Source: JBOGZD01 sp050697155 (GTDB taxonomy: Bacteria > Actinomycetota > Thermoleophilia > Solirubrobacterales > 70-9). From it: a stretch of DNA of 38,272 nucleotides. The number at the start of each line of letters is the position of its first letter. Positions within the stretch are counted from its first letter, which is position 1. The stretch spans positions 1-38,272 of the forward strand of contig JBOGZD010000012.1 in NCBI GenBank assembly GCA_050697155.1. The letters are read 5' to 3'. The notes below the pieces were generated by a model. It had not been told where the DNA came from and did not search any database. It was given only the letters and a program-made list of their open reading frames with translations. Positions 15,692 through 22,465 of the stretch are shown one piece after another. A program made the position numbers and the translations under genes.

Positions 15692-16490
15692 TCAGGCCGG
15701 GTCGCCGAATTCCACCGGCTCGCCCGAGACGGCGGCCTGCACCGCGGCCACCTGATTCGCCGAGCCGAGCAAGGTCTGCTGCAGCTCGGCCTCGAGTGCC
15801 AGCCCCTCGGCGGCGGAGGCCCGCCAGGCCTCGTTGAGCAGCCGCTTCGCCGCGCGCACGGCATCCGGGGACCGCGCGGCGATCTCGCCCGCGAGCTGGA
15901 GCGCCTCGCCGCGCGGATCGTCGGCGATCCGGGTGACGAGCCCGAGCTCGAGAGCCTCCCCGGCCTCGACCGTGCGGCCGGTGAATGTGAGCTCCCTGGC
16001 GACGTCGGCGCCGACCAGGTCGGGAAGCGTCTGGGTCAGCCCCATGTCGGGGATCAGCCCGTAGCGGATCTACCATCACCGAGAGCTTCGTGTCCGGAGC
16101 GGCGATCCGGATGTCGGCCGCGAGCGCGAGCTGGAGCCCGCCGCCGAGGCAGGCGCCGTGAAGCGCCGCGATCACGGGCACCGGCAGGCGGCGCCAGTCG
16201 TAGGTCGCGCGTTGGGCGAAGTTGGCGACGTCGCCGGCTTCGCGGGCGAAGGCCGTGTCCGGAGTCAGGCCGGTGCCGGTGAGCGCCGCGTTGAAGTCGA
16301 GCCCGGCGCAGAACGATGGCCCCTCGCCCGAGAGCATCACCACTCGCACGCTGCGGTCGGCCGCGAGCTCGCCGGCCGACTCGACCAGCCGCGCAAACAT
16401 TGCCACATCCAGGCCGTTGTGCTTGTCGCTGCGCACCAGGCGCACGTCGGCGACGCCCCCCCCGAGCTCGACCGTAACCCGATCGGACAC
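15692..16490 (-). CDS. Enoyl-CoA hydratase/isomerase (crotonase), frameshifted
   Basis: Crotonase-fold enzyme acting on enoyl-CoA esters in fatty-acid or amino-acid degradation. Two overlapping frames make one protein: residues 1 to about 138 from 16490 (MSDRVTVELGGGVADV... to DTKLSVM) and the rest from the frame ending at 15692 (IRYGLIPDMGLTQTLPDLVG...). The oxyanion-hole segments SFCAGLDF and GACLGGGLQLALAADIRIA are intact. At 16070-16073 the minus strand has GTAG where the family (SVMEIRWGLIPDMG-like) needs GAG, so one extra base breaks the frame. Removing it gives 265 aa, the normal length. It is either a recent pseudogene or a sequence error. It follows the AidB-like gene on the same strand after a hairpin at 16521-16564. 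Confidence 0.85.
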
Positions 16491-16520
16491 GGGCCGATCC
16501 TAAAGCGCGTCCCCTTGATT

Positions 16521-16564
16521 GAACGTCCCGGAAGCCGCCCTGTAGGGACCAGTGCGGGACGTTC
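16521..16564 (-). terminator. Hairpin between the AidB-like and crotonase genes
   Basis: GAACGTCCCG (16521-16530) and CGGGACGTTC (16555-16564) form a perfect 10-bp stem around a 24-nt loop, immediately after the AidB-like stop on the minus strand. The loop contains CCCTGTAGGG, able to form a small inner stem. No T-run follows, so it could be an attenuator, an mRNA-stabilising hairpin or an operator rather than a simple terminator. Confidence 0.5.
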
Positions 16565-16570
16565 GGCGTG

Positions 16571-18259
16571 TCAGGCCGGCGCGTGGCGCTCGATGATCCG
16601 CTCGAAGTCCGTTCCCGGCGGCAGGGTGCCGAAGGCCCGGCCGGCGTCGCCGCCGAGCCGCGAGGCGCAGAAGGCGTCGGCCACCGCCTGGTCGCCGAAG
16701 CGGACCAGCAGCGAGCCCTGGAGCACGAGCGCCATCCACTCGACCACCCGCCGCGCCCGCGCCTCGATCGCCTCCGCGTCGGCGAGTTCCTCGCGCAGCT
16801 CGCCGGCGGCCTCGTCGAGCCGCCGGTCGGACCCGGCCGCCTCGCCGATCTCGGCGAGGAATGCCTCCACCGCCTCGGGACTGCGCGCCATCGCCCGCAG
16901 CACGTCGAGCGACTGGACGTTCCCCGAGCCCTCCCAGATCCCGTTCAGGGGAGACTCGCGGTAGAGGCGCGGCATCCCGGACTCCTCGACGTAGCCGTTG
17001 CCGCCCAGGCACTCGAGCGCCTCGGCGGCATGGACGGGGGCGCGCTTGCAGATCCAGTACTTGAGCACCGGGGTCGCCAGCCGGCGCAGCTCGTGTGCCG
17101 CGTTGCCCGCCGTCTCGCCTTCGCGCCCGTGGGCTTCGTCGAAGCTGCGGGCGAGGCGGAGCGCGGAGACCGTCGCCGCCTCGGACTCGATCGCGAGGTC
17201 GGCGAGCACGTTGCGCATCAGAGGCTGGTCGATCAGCAGCTTCCCGAACGCCGACCGGTGCCGGGTGTGGTGGATCGCGTGAGCGACGCCGACCCGCATT
17301 CCCGTCGCCGCGCCGAGGGCGCAGTCGAGCCGGGTGTGGTTGACCATTTCGATGATCGTCGGCACCCCGCGGCCCGGCTCGCCGACCATCCGCGCCCAGG
17401 CGCCGCGAAACTCGACCTCGCTGGAGGCGTTCGAGCGGTTGCCGAGCTTGTCCTTGAGCCGCTGTAGGTGGAGCCGGTTGCGCTCCCCGTCGGGGGTGAA
17501 GCGCGGAAGCAGGAAGCAGGAGAGCCCGCCCTCGGCCTGGGCGAGAACGAGGAACGCGTCGCACATCGGCGCCGAGAAGAACCACTTGTGCCCGGTGACC
17601 TCATACTCCGCGCCCGCGCCGCCGCCGTTCAGCGGCGTCGCCGCGGTCGTGTTGGCGCGCACGTCCGAGCCGCCCTGCTTCTCGGTCATCCCCATCCCGC
17701 AGAGCGCGCCCGCCTTGTCGGGAGCCGGACGCAGCCGCTCACCGTCGTAGGAGAGCGAGAGGAAGCGCGGCTCCCACTCGGCCGCGAGCTCCGGCTGCTT
17801 TCGCAGCGCCGGGATCGCGGAGTAGGTCATCGAGATCGGGCAGCCGACCCCGGCCTCGGCTTGAGAGAAGGCGATGAACATCGCCCCTCGGGCTACGTGG
17901 GCGCCGGGTTGGGGGTCGCGCCACGGAAGCGCGTGCAGGCCGAAGCCGATCCCCGCGTGCATCAGCTGGTGCCAGGAGGGATGGAACTCGACCTCGTCGA
18001 TGCGGTTGCCGAACCGGTCGTGAGTGCGGAGCCGCGGCGGGTTCTCGTTCGCCTCCACCCCCCAGCGGATCGCCTGCGCCGAGCCGGCGAAGGCGCCCGC
18101 CTCGGACACCCGGTCCTCGGCCCAATCGCCTCCCTCGCGCCGCAGCGCCTCGACCAGCACCCGGTCGCCGGAGAAGGTGTTGTGGTTCTCCAGCGGCGGC
18201 GCCTGGTTGATCACCTCATGGGTGGCCGCCCCGGCCCCCGAACGCTCGACGGTCGCCAT
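16571..18259 (-). CDS. aidB: AidB-like acyl-CoA dehydrogenase family protein
   Basis: FAD-containing protein of the AidB branch, in which E. coli AidB (541 aa) is part of the adaptive response to DNA alkylation and binds DNA. The 562-aa product matches that branch rather than ordinary acyl-CoA dehydrogenases: NQAPPLENHNTFSGDRVLVEALRREG near the N-terminus, GMGMTEKQGGSDVRANTT, GHKWFFSAPMCDAFLVLAQAEGGLSCFLLPRF, RLKDKLGNRSNASSEVEF and ALECLGGNGYVEESGMPRLYRESPLNGIWEGSGN. The ATG at 18259 is chosen because similarity starts there. The longer frame upstream reads into the icd promoter and gene. It is divergent from icd with only 40 bp between the starts. No ada or alkylation-repair gene is nearby, so the role in this organism is open. 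Confidence 0.9.
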   Translation of the reverse strand: MATVERSGAGAATHEVINQAPPLENHNTFSGDRVLVEALRREGGDWAEDRVSEAGAFAGSAQAIRWGVEANENPPRLRTHDRFGNRIDEVEFHPSWHQLMHAGIGFGLHALPWRDPQPGAHVARGAMFIAFSQAEAGVGCPISMTYSAIPALRKQPELAAEWEPRFLSLSYDGERLRPAPDKAGALCGMGMTEKQGGSDVRANTTAATPLNGGGAGAEYEVTGHKWFFSAPMCDAFLVLAQAEGGLSCFLLPRFTPDGERNRLHLQRLKDKLGNRSNASSEVEFRGAWARMVGEPGRGVPTIIEMVNHTRLDCALGAATGMRVGVAHAIHHTRHRSAFGKLLIDQPLMRNVLADLAIESEAATVSALRLARSFDEAHGREGETAGNAAHELRRLATPVLKYWICKRAPVHAAEALECLGGNGYVEESGMPRLYRESPLNGIWEGSGNVQSLDVLRAMARSPEAVEAFLAEIGEAAGSDRRLDEAAGELREELADAEAIEARARRVVEWMALVLQGSLLVRFGDQAVADAFCASRLGGDAGRAFGTLPPGTDFERIIERHAPA

Positions 18260-18279
18260 GGCCCCATTCTCGCAGCCGG

Positions 18280-18285
18280 TAGAGT
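18280..18285 (+). promoter_or_regulatory. Candidate -10 box of icd
   Basis: TAGAGT lies 14 nt before the GTG start of icd at 18300, inside the 40-bp divergent spacer with the AidB-like gene. It would give a very short leader. Confidence 0.35.
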
Positions 18286-18299
18286 CGCGCGCCCGAGCG

Positions 18300-19517
18300 G
18301 TGGCGAAGATCAAGGTCGAAAACCCGGTCGTCGAGCTCGACGGCGACGAGATGACGCGGATCATCTGGGCGTTCATCAAGGAGCAGCTGATCCTGCCTTA
18401 CCTCGACGTCGATCTCGCCTACTTCGACCTCTCGATCGAAAGCCGCGACGCGACCTCGGACCGGATCACGGTCGACGCCGCGAACGCGATCAAGGAGCAC
18501 GGGGTGGGGGTCAAGTGCGCGACGATCACCCCCGACGAGGCGCGGGTGAAGGAGTTCGGGCTCAAGCGGATGTACCCCTCGCCGAACGGGACGATCCGCA
18601 ACATCCTCGGCGGGGTCATCTTCCGCGAGCCGATCGTGATCTCGAACATCCCCCGGCTCGTCCCGGGCTGGACGAAGCCGATCGTGATCGGCCGTCACGC
18701 GTTCGGCGACCAGTACCGCGCTACCGACACCCTGATCCCGGGGGAGGGCAAGCTGGTGCTCAGCTTCACCCCCAACGACGGCTCCGACCCGATCGAGCTC
18801 GAGGTGTTCGACTTTCCCGAGGGCGGCGGGGTGGCGATGGCGATGTACAACCTCGACGCCTCGATCCGCGACTTCGCCCGGGCGTCGTTTCGCTACGGGC
18901 TCGAGCGCGGCTACCCGGTCTACATGTCGACCAAGAACACGATCATGAAGACCTACGACGGGCGCTTCAAGGATCTCTTCGAGGAGGTCTTCGAGGCCGA
19001 GTTCAAGGAGGAGTTCGAGGCGAAGGAGCTCACCTACGAGCACCGGCTGATCGACGACATGGTCGCCGCGGCGCTCAAGTGGGAGGGCGGCTACGTGTGG
19101 GCGTGCAAGAACTACGACGGCGACGTGCAATCCGACACCGTCGCCCAGGGCTTCGGCTCGCTCGGGCTGATGACCAGCGTGCTGATGACCGCCGACGGCA
19201 AGACGGTCGAGGCCGAGGCCGCCCACGGCACCGTCACCCGCCACTTCCGCCAGCACCAGCAGGGTAAGCCGACCTCGACCAACCCGATCGCCTCGATCTT
19301 CGCCTGGACGCGGGCACTCGAGGCGCGGGGACACATGGACGACACGCCGGAGGTCGTCGAGTTCGCCGAAACGCTCGAGCGGGTCTGCGTGAAGACGGTG
19401 GAGAGCGGGAAGATGACCAAGGACCTGGCGCTGCTGGTCGGCGGCGACCAGGAGTTCCAGACGACGCAGGAGTTCCTCGGCTCGATCGAGGCCAGCCTCC
19501 AGGCGGCGATGGCCTAG
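18300..19517 (+). CDS. icd: Isocitrate dehydrogenase (NADP-type, eukaryote-like subfamily)
   Basis: Oxidative decarboxylation of isocitrate to 2-oxoglutarate. The 405-aa product belongs to the homodimeric NADP-IDH subfamily shared with eukaryotes rather than the E. coli type. Evidence is the opening KVENPVVELDGDEMTRIIW, ESRDATSDRITVDAANAIKEHGVGVKCATITPDEARV, RNILGGVIFREPI, the substrate-site TKNTIMKTYDGRFKDLFEE, and AEAAHGTVTRHFRQHQQGKPTSTNPIASIFAW. GTG at 18300 starts exactly at the conserved N-terminus, and the upstream part of the long frame overlaps the AidB-like gene. mdh follows after 40 bp, which contains three heptamer repeats, and the two are probably co-transcribed. Confidence 0.95.
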   Translation: MAKIKVENPVVELDGDEMTRIIWAFIKEQLILPYLDVDLAYFDLSIESRDATSDRITVDAANAIKEHGVGVKCATITPDEARVKEFGLKRMYPSPNGTIRNILGGVIFREPIVISNIPRLVPGWTKPIVIGRHAFGDQYRATDTLIPGEGKLVLSFTPNDGSDPIELEVFDFPEGGGVAMAMYNLDASIRDFARASFRYGLERGYPVYMSTKNTIMKTYDGRFKDLFEEVFEAEFKEEFEAKELTYEHRLIDDMVAAALKWEGGYVWACKNYDGDVQSDTVAQGFGSLGLMTSVLMTADGKTVEAEAAHGTVTRHFRQHQQGKPTSTNPIASIFAWTRALEARGHMDDTPEVVEFAETLERVCVKTVESGKMTKDLALLVGGDQEFQTTQEFLGSIEASLQAAMA

Positions 19518-19519
19518 CT

Positions 19520-19540
19520 CGAACGACGAACGACGAACGA
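19520..19540 (+). repeat. Heptamer tandem repeat between icd and mdh
   Basis: Three perfect copies of CGAACGA lie directly upstream of the mdh ribosome binding site (AGGAG at 19544-19548). The reverse complement of this heptamer is the third unit of the array before asd. Confidence 0.9.
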
Positions 19541-19557
19541 CCCAGGAGCATTACGAC

Positions 19558-20547
19558 GTGAGCCAAACCCCCATCACCATCACCGTCACCGGCGCGGCTG
19601 GCCAGATCGGCTACGCGATCCTGTTCCGGGTCGCGTCCGGCCAGATGCTCGGGGAGGACACGCCGGTGCACCTCAACCTGCTCGAGATCCCGGACGCGGT
19701 CAAGGCCGCCGAGGGCACCGCCATGGAGCTCGACGACTGCGCCTTCCCGCTGCTCGCCGGGATCGACATCTTCGACGACCCGAAGCCCGCCTTCGACGGC
19801 TGCGGGGTCGGGCTGCTGATCGGAGCACGCCCGCGCGGGCCGGGGATGGAGCGCTCGGACCTGCTCGAGGCCAACGGCGGCATCTTCAAGCCCCAGGGCG
19901 AAGCGATCAACGCCGGCGCCGCCGACGACGTCAGGGTGCTCGTGGTCGGCAACCCGGCGAACACCAACTGCCTGATCGCGATGTCGAACGCCCGCGACGT
20001 GCCGAGCGAGCGCTTCAACGCGATGACCCGCCTCGACCACAACCGGGCGATCGCCCAGCTGGCGAAGAAGACCGGCGCGGCGGTCAGCGAAGTCACCAAC
20101 ATGACCATCTGGGGAAACCACTCGACCACCCAGTACCCCGACCTGGTGAACGCGAGGGTGAATGGCGAGTCGGCCTGGGACGCGGTCGGCGACGAGGCCT
20201 GGATCGCCGACGAGTTCATCCCCACCGTCGCCAAGCGGGGCGCCGCGATCATCGACGCCCGTGGCGCCTCCAGCGCCGCCTCGGCCGCCAACGCCGCCGT
20301 CGACCACGTCCACGACTGGGTGCTGGGCACGCCGGACGGCGACTGGACTTCGATGTCGGTGCCCTCCGACGGCTCCCACGACGTCGAGGAGGGGCTGGTC
20401 TCTAGCTTCCCGTGCACCTGCTCGGGCGGTGACTACACGATCGTCGAGGGACTCGAGGTCACCGATTTCTCCCGCGAGCGGATCGACGCCTCCGTCGCCG
20501 AGCTCAAGGAGGAGCGCGACGCGGTCGCCGAGCTGGGTTTGCTCTGA
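19558..20547 (+). CDS. mdh: Malate dehydrogenase
   Basis: NAD-dependent oxidation of malate to oxaloacetate. The 329-aa product belongs to the cytosolic-type MDH group. The Rossmann motif is VTGAAGQIGYAILFRVASG (10-28). Substrate-binding arginines lie in GARPRGPGMERSDLL, VVGNPANTNCLIAMSNA follows, and the proton-relay His is in TIWGNHSTTQYPD, paired with the Asp in MTRLDHNRAIAQLA. The GTG start at 19558 has AGGAG 9 nt upstream. It follows icd, probably in one operon, and converges with the AT-hook winged-helix gene 7 bp away. Together with icd and sdh this supplies three adjacent TCA steps. Confidence 0.95.
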   Translation: MSQTPITITVTGAAGQIGYAILFRVASGQMLGEDTPVHLNLLEIPDAVKAAEGTAMELDDCAFPLLAGIDIFDDPKPAFDGCGVGLLIGARPRGPGMERSDLLEANGGIFKPQGEAINAGAADDVRVLVVGNPANTNCLIAMSNARDVPSERFNAMTRLDHNRAIAQLAKKTGAAVSEVTNMTIWGNHSTTQYPDLVNARVNGESAWDAVGDEAWIADEFIPTVAKRGAAIIDARGASSAASAANAAVDHVHDWVLGTPDGDWTSMSVPSDGSHDVEEGLVSSFPCTCSGGDYTIVEGLEVTDFSRERIDASVAELKEERDAVAELGLL

Positions 20548-20554
20548 CCCGGCG

Positions 20555-20917
20555 CTACGCCGCGGTGTAGGCCCGGCCGCTCTTCTTCACCCGCCCGTCC
20601 TTCTCCAGCTCGCCGAGTACCCGGTAGAGATAGTTCGGCTTGATCCGCATCTTCTTCGCGATCTCCGAGGCGCTGATCCCCGGGTTCGCCTTCACCAGCC
20701 GCACCGCCTGGTCGGCGCGGGTGCCGCTCCGGCGCCGCCGGCGCCGGGTGCCCGCGGGCGCGGCTGCGCGAGGCCGGCCCGGCCCTCTGCGTCCCTGGCG
20801 GCCGCCGGTGAGGCTCGCCAGCGCTCGCTCGAGCTGGGCGCGCTCGGAGTCGAGCTCGCGCAGCCGCTCGCGGATCAGGCCCGCGGCTTCGTCAACCGTT
20901 TTCGACCTCGCTGCCAT
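20555..20917 (-). CDS. AT-hook and winged-helix DNA-binding protein
   Basis: The 120-aa product is a small chromatin- or regulator-like protein with three parts: an N-terminal predicted coiled coil (about 8-38, EAAGLIRERLRELDSERAQLERALASL), an AT-hook core RGPGRPR (about 44-50) in an Arg-rich basic linker (to about 66), and a C-terminal winged helix-turn-helix (about 68-118, QAVRLVKANPGISASEIAKKMRIKPNYLYRVLGELEKDGRVKKSGRAY). The combination suggests minor-groove plus sequence-specific binding as a dimer. I do not know its targets. The ATG at 20917 has a good AGGGGAA ribosome binding site and a TATGGT -10-like box at 20938-20943. It is convergent with mdh. Confidence 0.85.
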   Translation of the reverse strand: MAARSKTVDEAAGLIRERLRELDSERAQLERALASLTGGRQGRRGPGRPRAAAPAGTRRRRRRSGTRADQAVRLVKANPGISASEIAKKMRIKPNYLYRVLGELEKDGRVKKSGRAYTAA

Positions 20918-20937
20918 TCACTTCCCCTTTCGGATTC

Positions 20938-20943
20938 ACCATA
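20938..20943 (-). promoter_or_regulatory. Candidate -10 box of the AT-hook winged-helix gene
   Basis: The minus strand reads TATGGT about 20 nt upstream of the ATG at 20917. A strong ribosome binding site lies between them, so unlike many neighbours this gene has a conventional leader. Confidence 0.35.
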
Positions 20944-20981
20944 TCAGCGAACCCACGGTAACAGTACGTGTGTGAAAACGG

Positions 20982-21002
20982 GGCGCCGGGCCGAGGGGCG
21001 CC
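20982..21002 (-). terminator. Intrinsic terminator-like hairpin after the hydroxylase gene
   Basis: On the minus strand two GGCGCC arms (20982-20987, 20997-21002) pair across a 9-nt loop directly at the hydroxylase stop codon and are followed by CCGTTTTC. Confidence 0.5.
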
Positions 21003-21625
21003 TAGCTGCGGCGAGTACGCGGCAGGGTGCGAAAGATGATGTCCCACAGCGGGGAGGAGACGCCGAACCCGTAACGGTGGTCCTGAAAGTGATGCCGCAT
21101 GTGCTGCTCGCGAAGCTGCTTGCCGAGCTTGCCGCGGGGGACGAAGTGGTGAAGGTAATAATGGGTGTAGTCGTAGGCGAGATAGCCGATCAGGAAGCCG
21201 GCGAAGACGGGGTAGGCGGTCGGCAGCCCGAGCACGAGCCAGAAGGCGGCGAAGAAGAGCGCGGCCAGCGGGATGCTCGCGCCCGGCGGCATCACCAGCC
21301 GCAGGCGATCGTTGGGGTGATCGTGGTGGACGCCGTGGATGATGAAGTGGAGGCGATGGCCGATCGGATGGTCGGGGTCCCAGTGAAAGAGCTTCCGGTG
21401 CAGCCAGTACTCCGACAGGGTCCACAGCGCCAGCCCGGCCACCACCAGCAGGACGATCTCGAGCGCCCCCTGCCCCTCGCGGGCGCCAAGCACCACGAGC
21501 GCGGCGATCACGGGGCCGAAGATCAACGCCGGGACCGACGGGTGCACGCGGGAGAAGAAGTCGAGGAACCGACTCTTGAACAGGGGCGGCGAGGCGCTCA
21601 GCCTGGCTGTCCGCTCGGGGGCCAC
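21002..21625 (-). CDS. Fatty acid hydroxylase/sterol desaturase superfamily membrane protein
   Basis: Membrane di-iron oxygenase of the histidine-box family. The 207-aa product has hydrophobic segments at about 31-48, 55-72, 114-134 and 137-152. Histidine clusters that would bind the two irons are H76..H81 (HRKLFH), H97-H100-H101 (HGVHHDH), H155..H160 (HYYLHH) and H175-H178-H179 (HMRHH). The small size and layout resemble hydroxylases that act on lipid acyl chains or sphingoid-type substrates such as FA2H/Scs7 or carotenoid hydroxylase. The exact substrate is not predictable. GTG at 21625 is the only suitable start near the N-terminus. A hairpin with a short T-run follows the stop. Confidence 0.88.
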   Translation of the reverse strand: MAPERTARLSASPPLFKSRFLDFFSRVHPSVPALIFGPVIAALVVLGAREGQGALEIVLLVVAGLALWTLSEYWLHRKLFHWDPDHPIGHRLHFIIHGVHHDHPNDRLRLVMPPGASIPLAALFFAAFWLVLGLPTAYPVFAGFLIGYLAYDYTHYYLHHFVPRGKLGKQLREQHMRHHFQDHRYGFGVSSPLWDIIFRTLPRTRRS

Positions 21626-21668
21626 TGCGCGGTCATTCTAGCGCCGGGCCGCGGCTGATTAGGCTGCC

Positions 21669-21893
21669 CTAATCCCGGAGGAGCAGCGGCGGCTGCATCG
21701 GGGGCACCAGGCCATGGGGGCCGTCGGCGCGAAAGGTGGAGCAGGGCTGGTCCAGATCGAGCGCGCAGAGCAGGTGGCGGTGGAAGTAGCAGTCCTCGCA
21801 GCTGCGACCGTTCTTTCGCCGCCGCTTCGCCGTCCCCGGCCGGCGCAGTCCCAACGCTTCGGCGATCTCCGTCGCCTGCTCGCCCTCGACCAA
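21669..21893 (-). CDS. Four-cysteine mini-protein (74 aa), unknown function
   Basis: I do not recognise a named family. The start is probably TTG at 21893. The frame is open to 21935 but has no better start codon. Residues 5-20 (EQATEIAEALGLRRPG) look like one or two short helices of HTH type. A very basic stretch KRRRKNGR follows, then a C-x2-C-x7-C-x7-C arrangement (C32, C35, C43, C51) in SCEDCYFHRHLLCALDLDQPCSTFR, which could bind zinc or an Fe-S cluster. Strong hydrophobic and aromatic content around the cysteines and the ordered motif argue that it is a real protein despite its size. It sits alone between the hydroxylase and the cyclic-nucleotide-binding gene. DNA or RNA binding is a guess. 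Confidence 0.55.
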   Translation of the reverse strand: MVEGEQATEIAEALGLRRPGTAKRRRKNGRSCEDCYFHRHLLCALDLDQPCSTFRADGPHGLVPPMQPPLLLRD

Positions 21894-22042
21894 CTCCCGT
21901 CCTCTCTCGCGCTTCGCTCCCGTGCGCCGACTATCTCACCGCCGGGCGCCGGCCGCGAGCTCCATTCGCGCAATCGGCGCGTTTTTCCTCACCGGGCTCG
22001 AGACCGGGTTCGCGGCCGTTGCGGAATAATGATCAACCGTCG

Positions 22043-22459
22043 ATGGCGGACCTGCCCGAGAAGCTCGCCGGCGTGCCGCTCTTCTCGCGCCTGAGCCCCC
22101 GTGACCTGAAGCAGCTCGCCAAGCGGATGAACGAGCGCCGCTGGAACGAGGGCGAGACCGTGATCGAGGAGGGCAAGGGTGGGGCCGGGTTCTGGGTGAT
22201 CGAGGCCGGCAACGCGACCATCAGCGTCCGGGGCAAGTCGATCAACACTCTGGGGCCCGGCGAGCACTTCGGCGAGATCGCGCTTCTCGACGATGGTCCG
22301 CGTTCCGCGACGGTCACCGCGGCGACCGACCTGACCTGTTTCGGCATCGTCGCCTGGGAGTTCGCCCCGTTCGTGCGCGAGAACCCCGACGTGGCCTGGA
22401 CCCTGATGCAGACACTCGCCGCCCGGTTGCGCGACGCCGAGTCCCGCCGCGCGACCTAA
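22043..22459 (+). CDS. Stand-alone cyclic-nucleotide-binding domain protein
   Basis: The 138-aa product is a single CRP/FNR-type effector domain without the C-terminal DNA-binding helix-turn-helix. Typical parts are LAGVPLFSRLSPRDLKQLAKRM, the beta-roll GETVIEEGKGGAGFWVIEAGNATI, the phosphate-binding cassette LGPGEHFGEIALLDDGPRSATVTA (GE at the start and R-S-A-T at the end, the residues that hold cAMP or cGMP), and a final helix FAPFVRENPDVAWTLMQTLAARL. It must act through a partner protein. ATG at 22043 is preferred. A TTG at 22019 would add 8 residues. An AATAAT box lies at 22025-22030. It is convergent with the large cyclase-ATPase gene, with 6 bp between the stops, suggesting a shared cyclic-nucleotide theme. 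Confidence 0.88.
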   Translation: MADLPEKLAGVPLFSRLSPRDLKQLAKRMNERRWNEGETVIEEGKGGAGFWVIEAGNATISVRGKSINTLGPGEHFGEIALLDDGPRSATVTAATDLTCFGIVAWEFAPFVRENPDVAWTLMQTLAARLRDAESRRAT

Positions 22460-22465
22460 TCCCTT

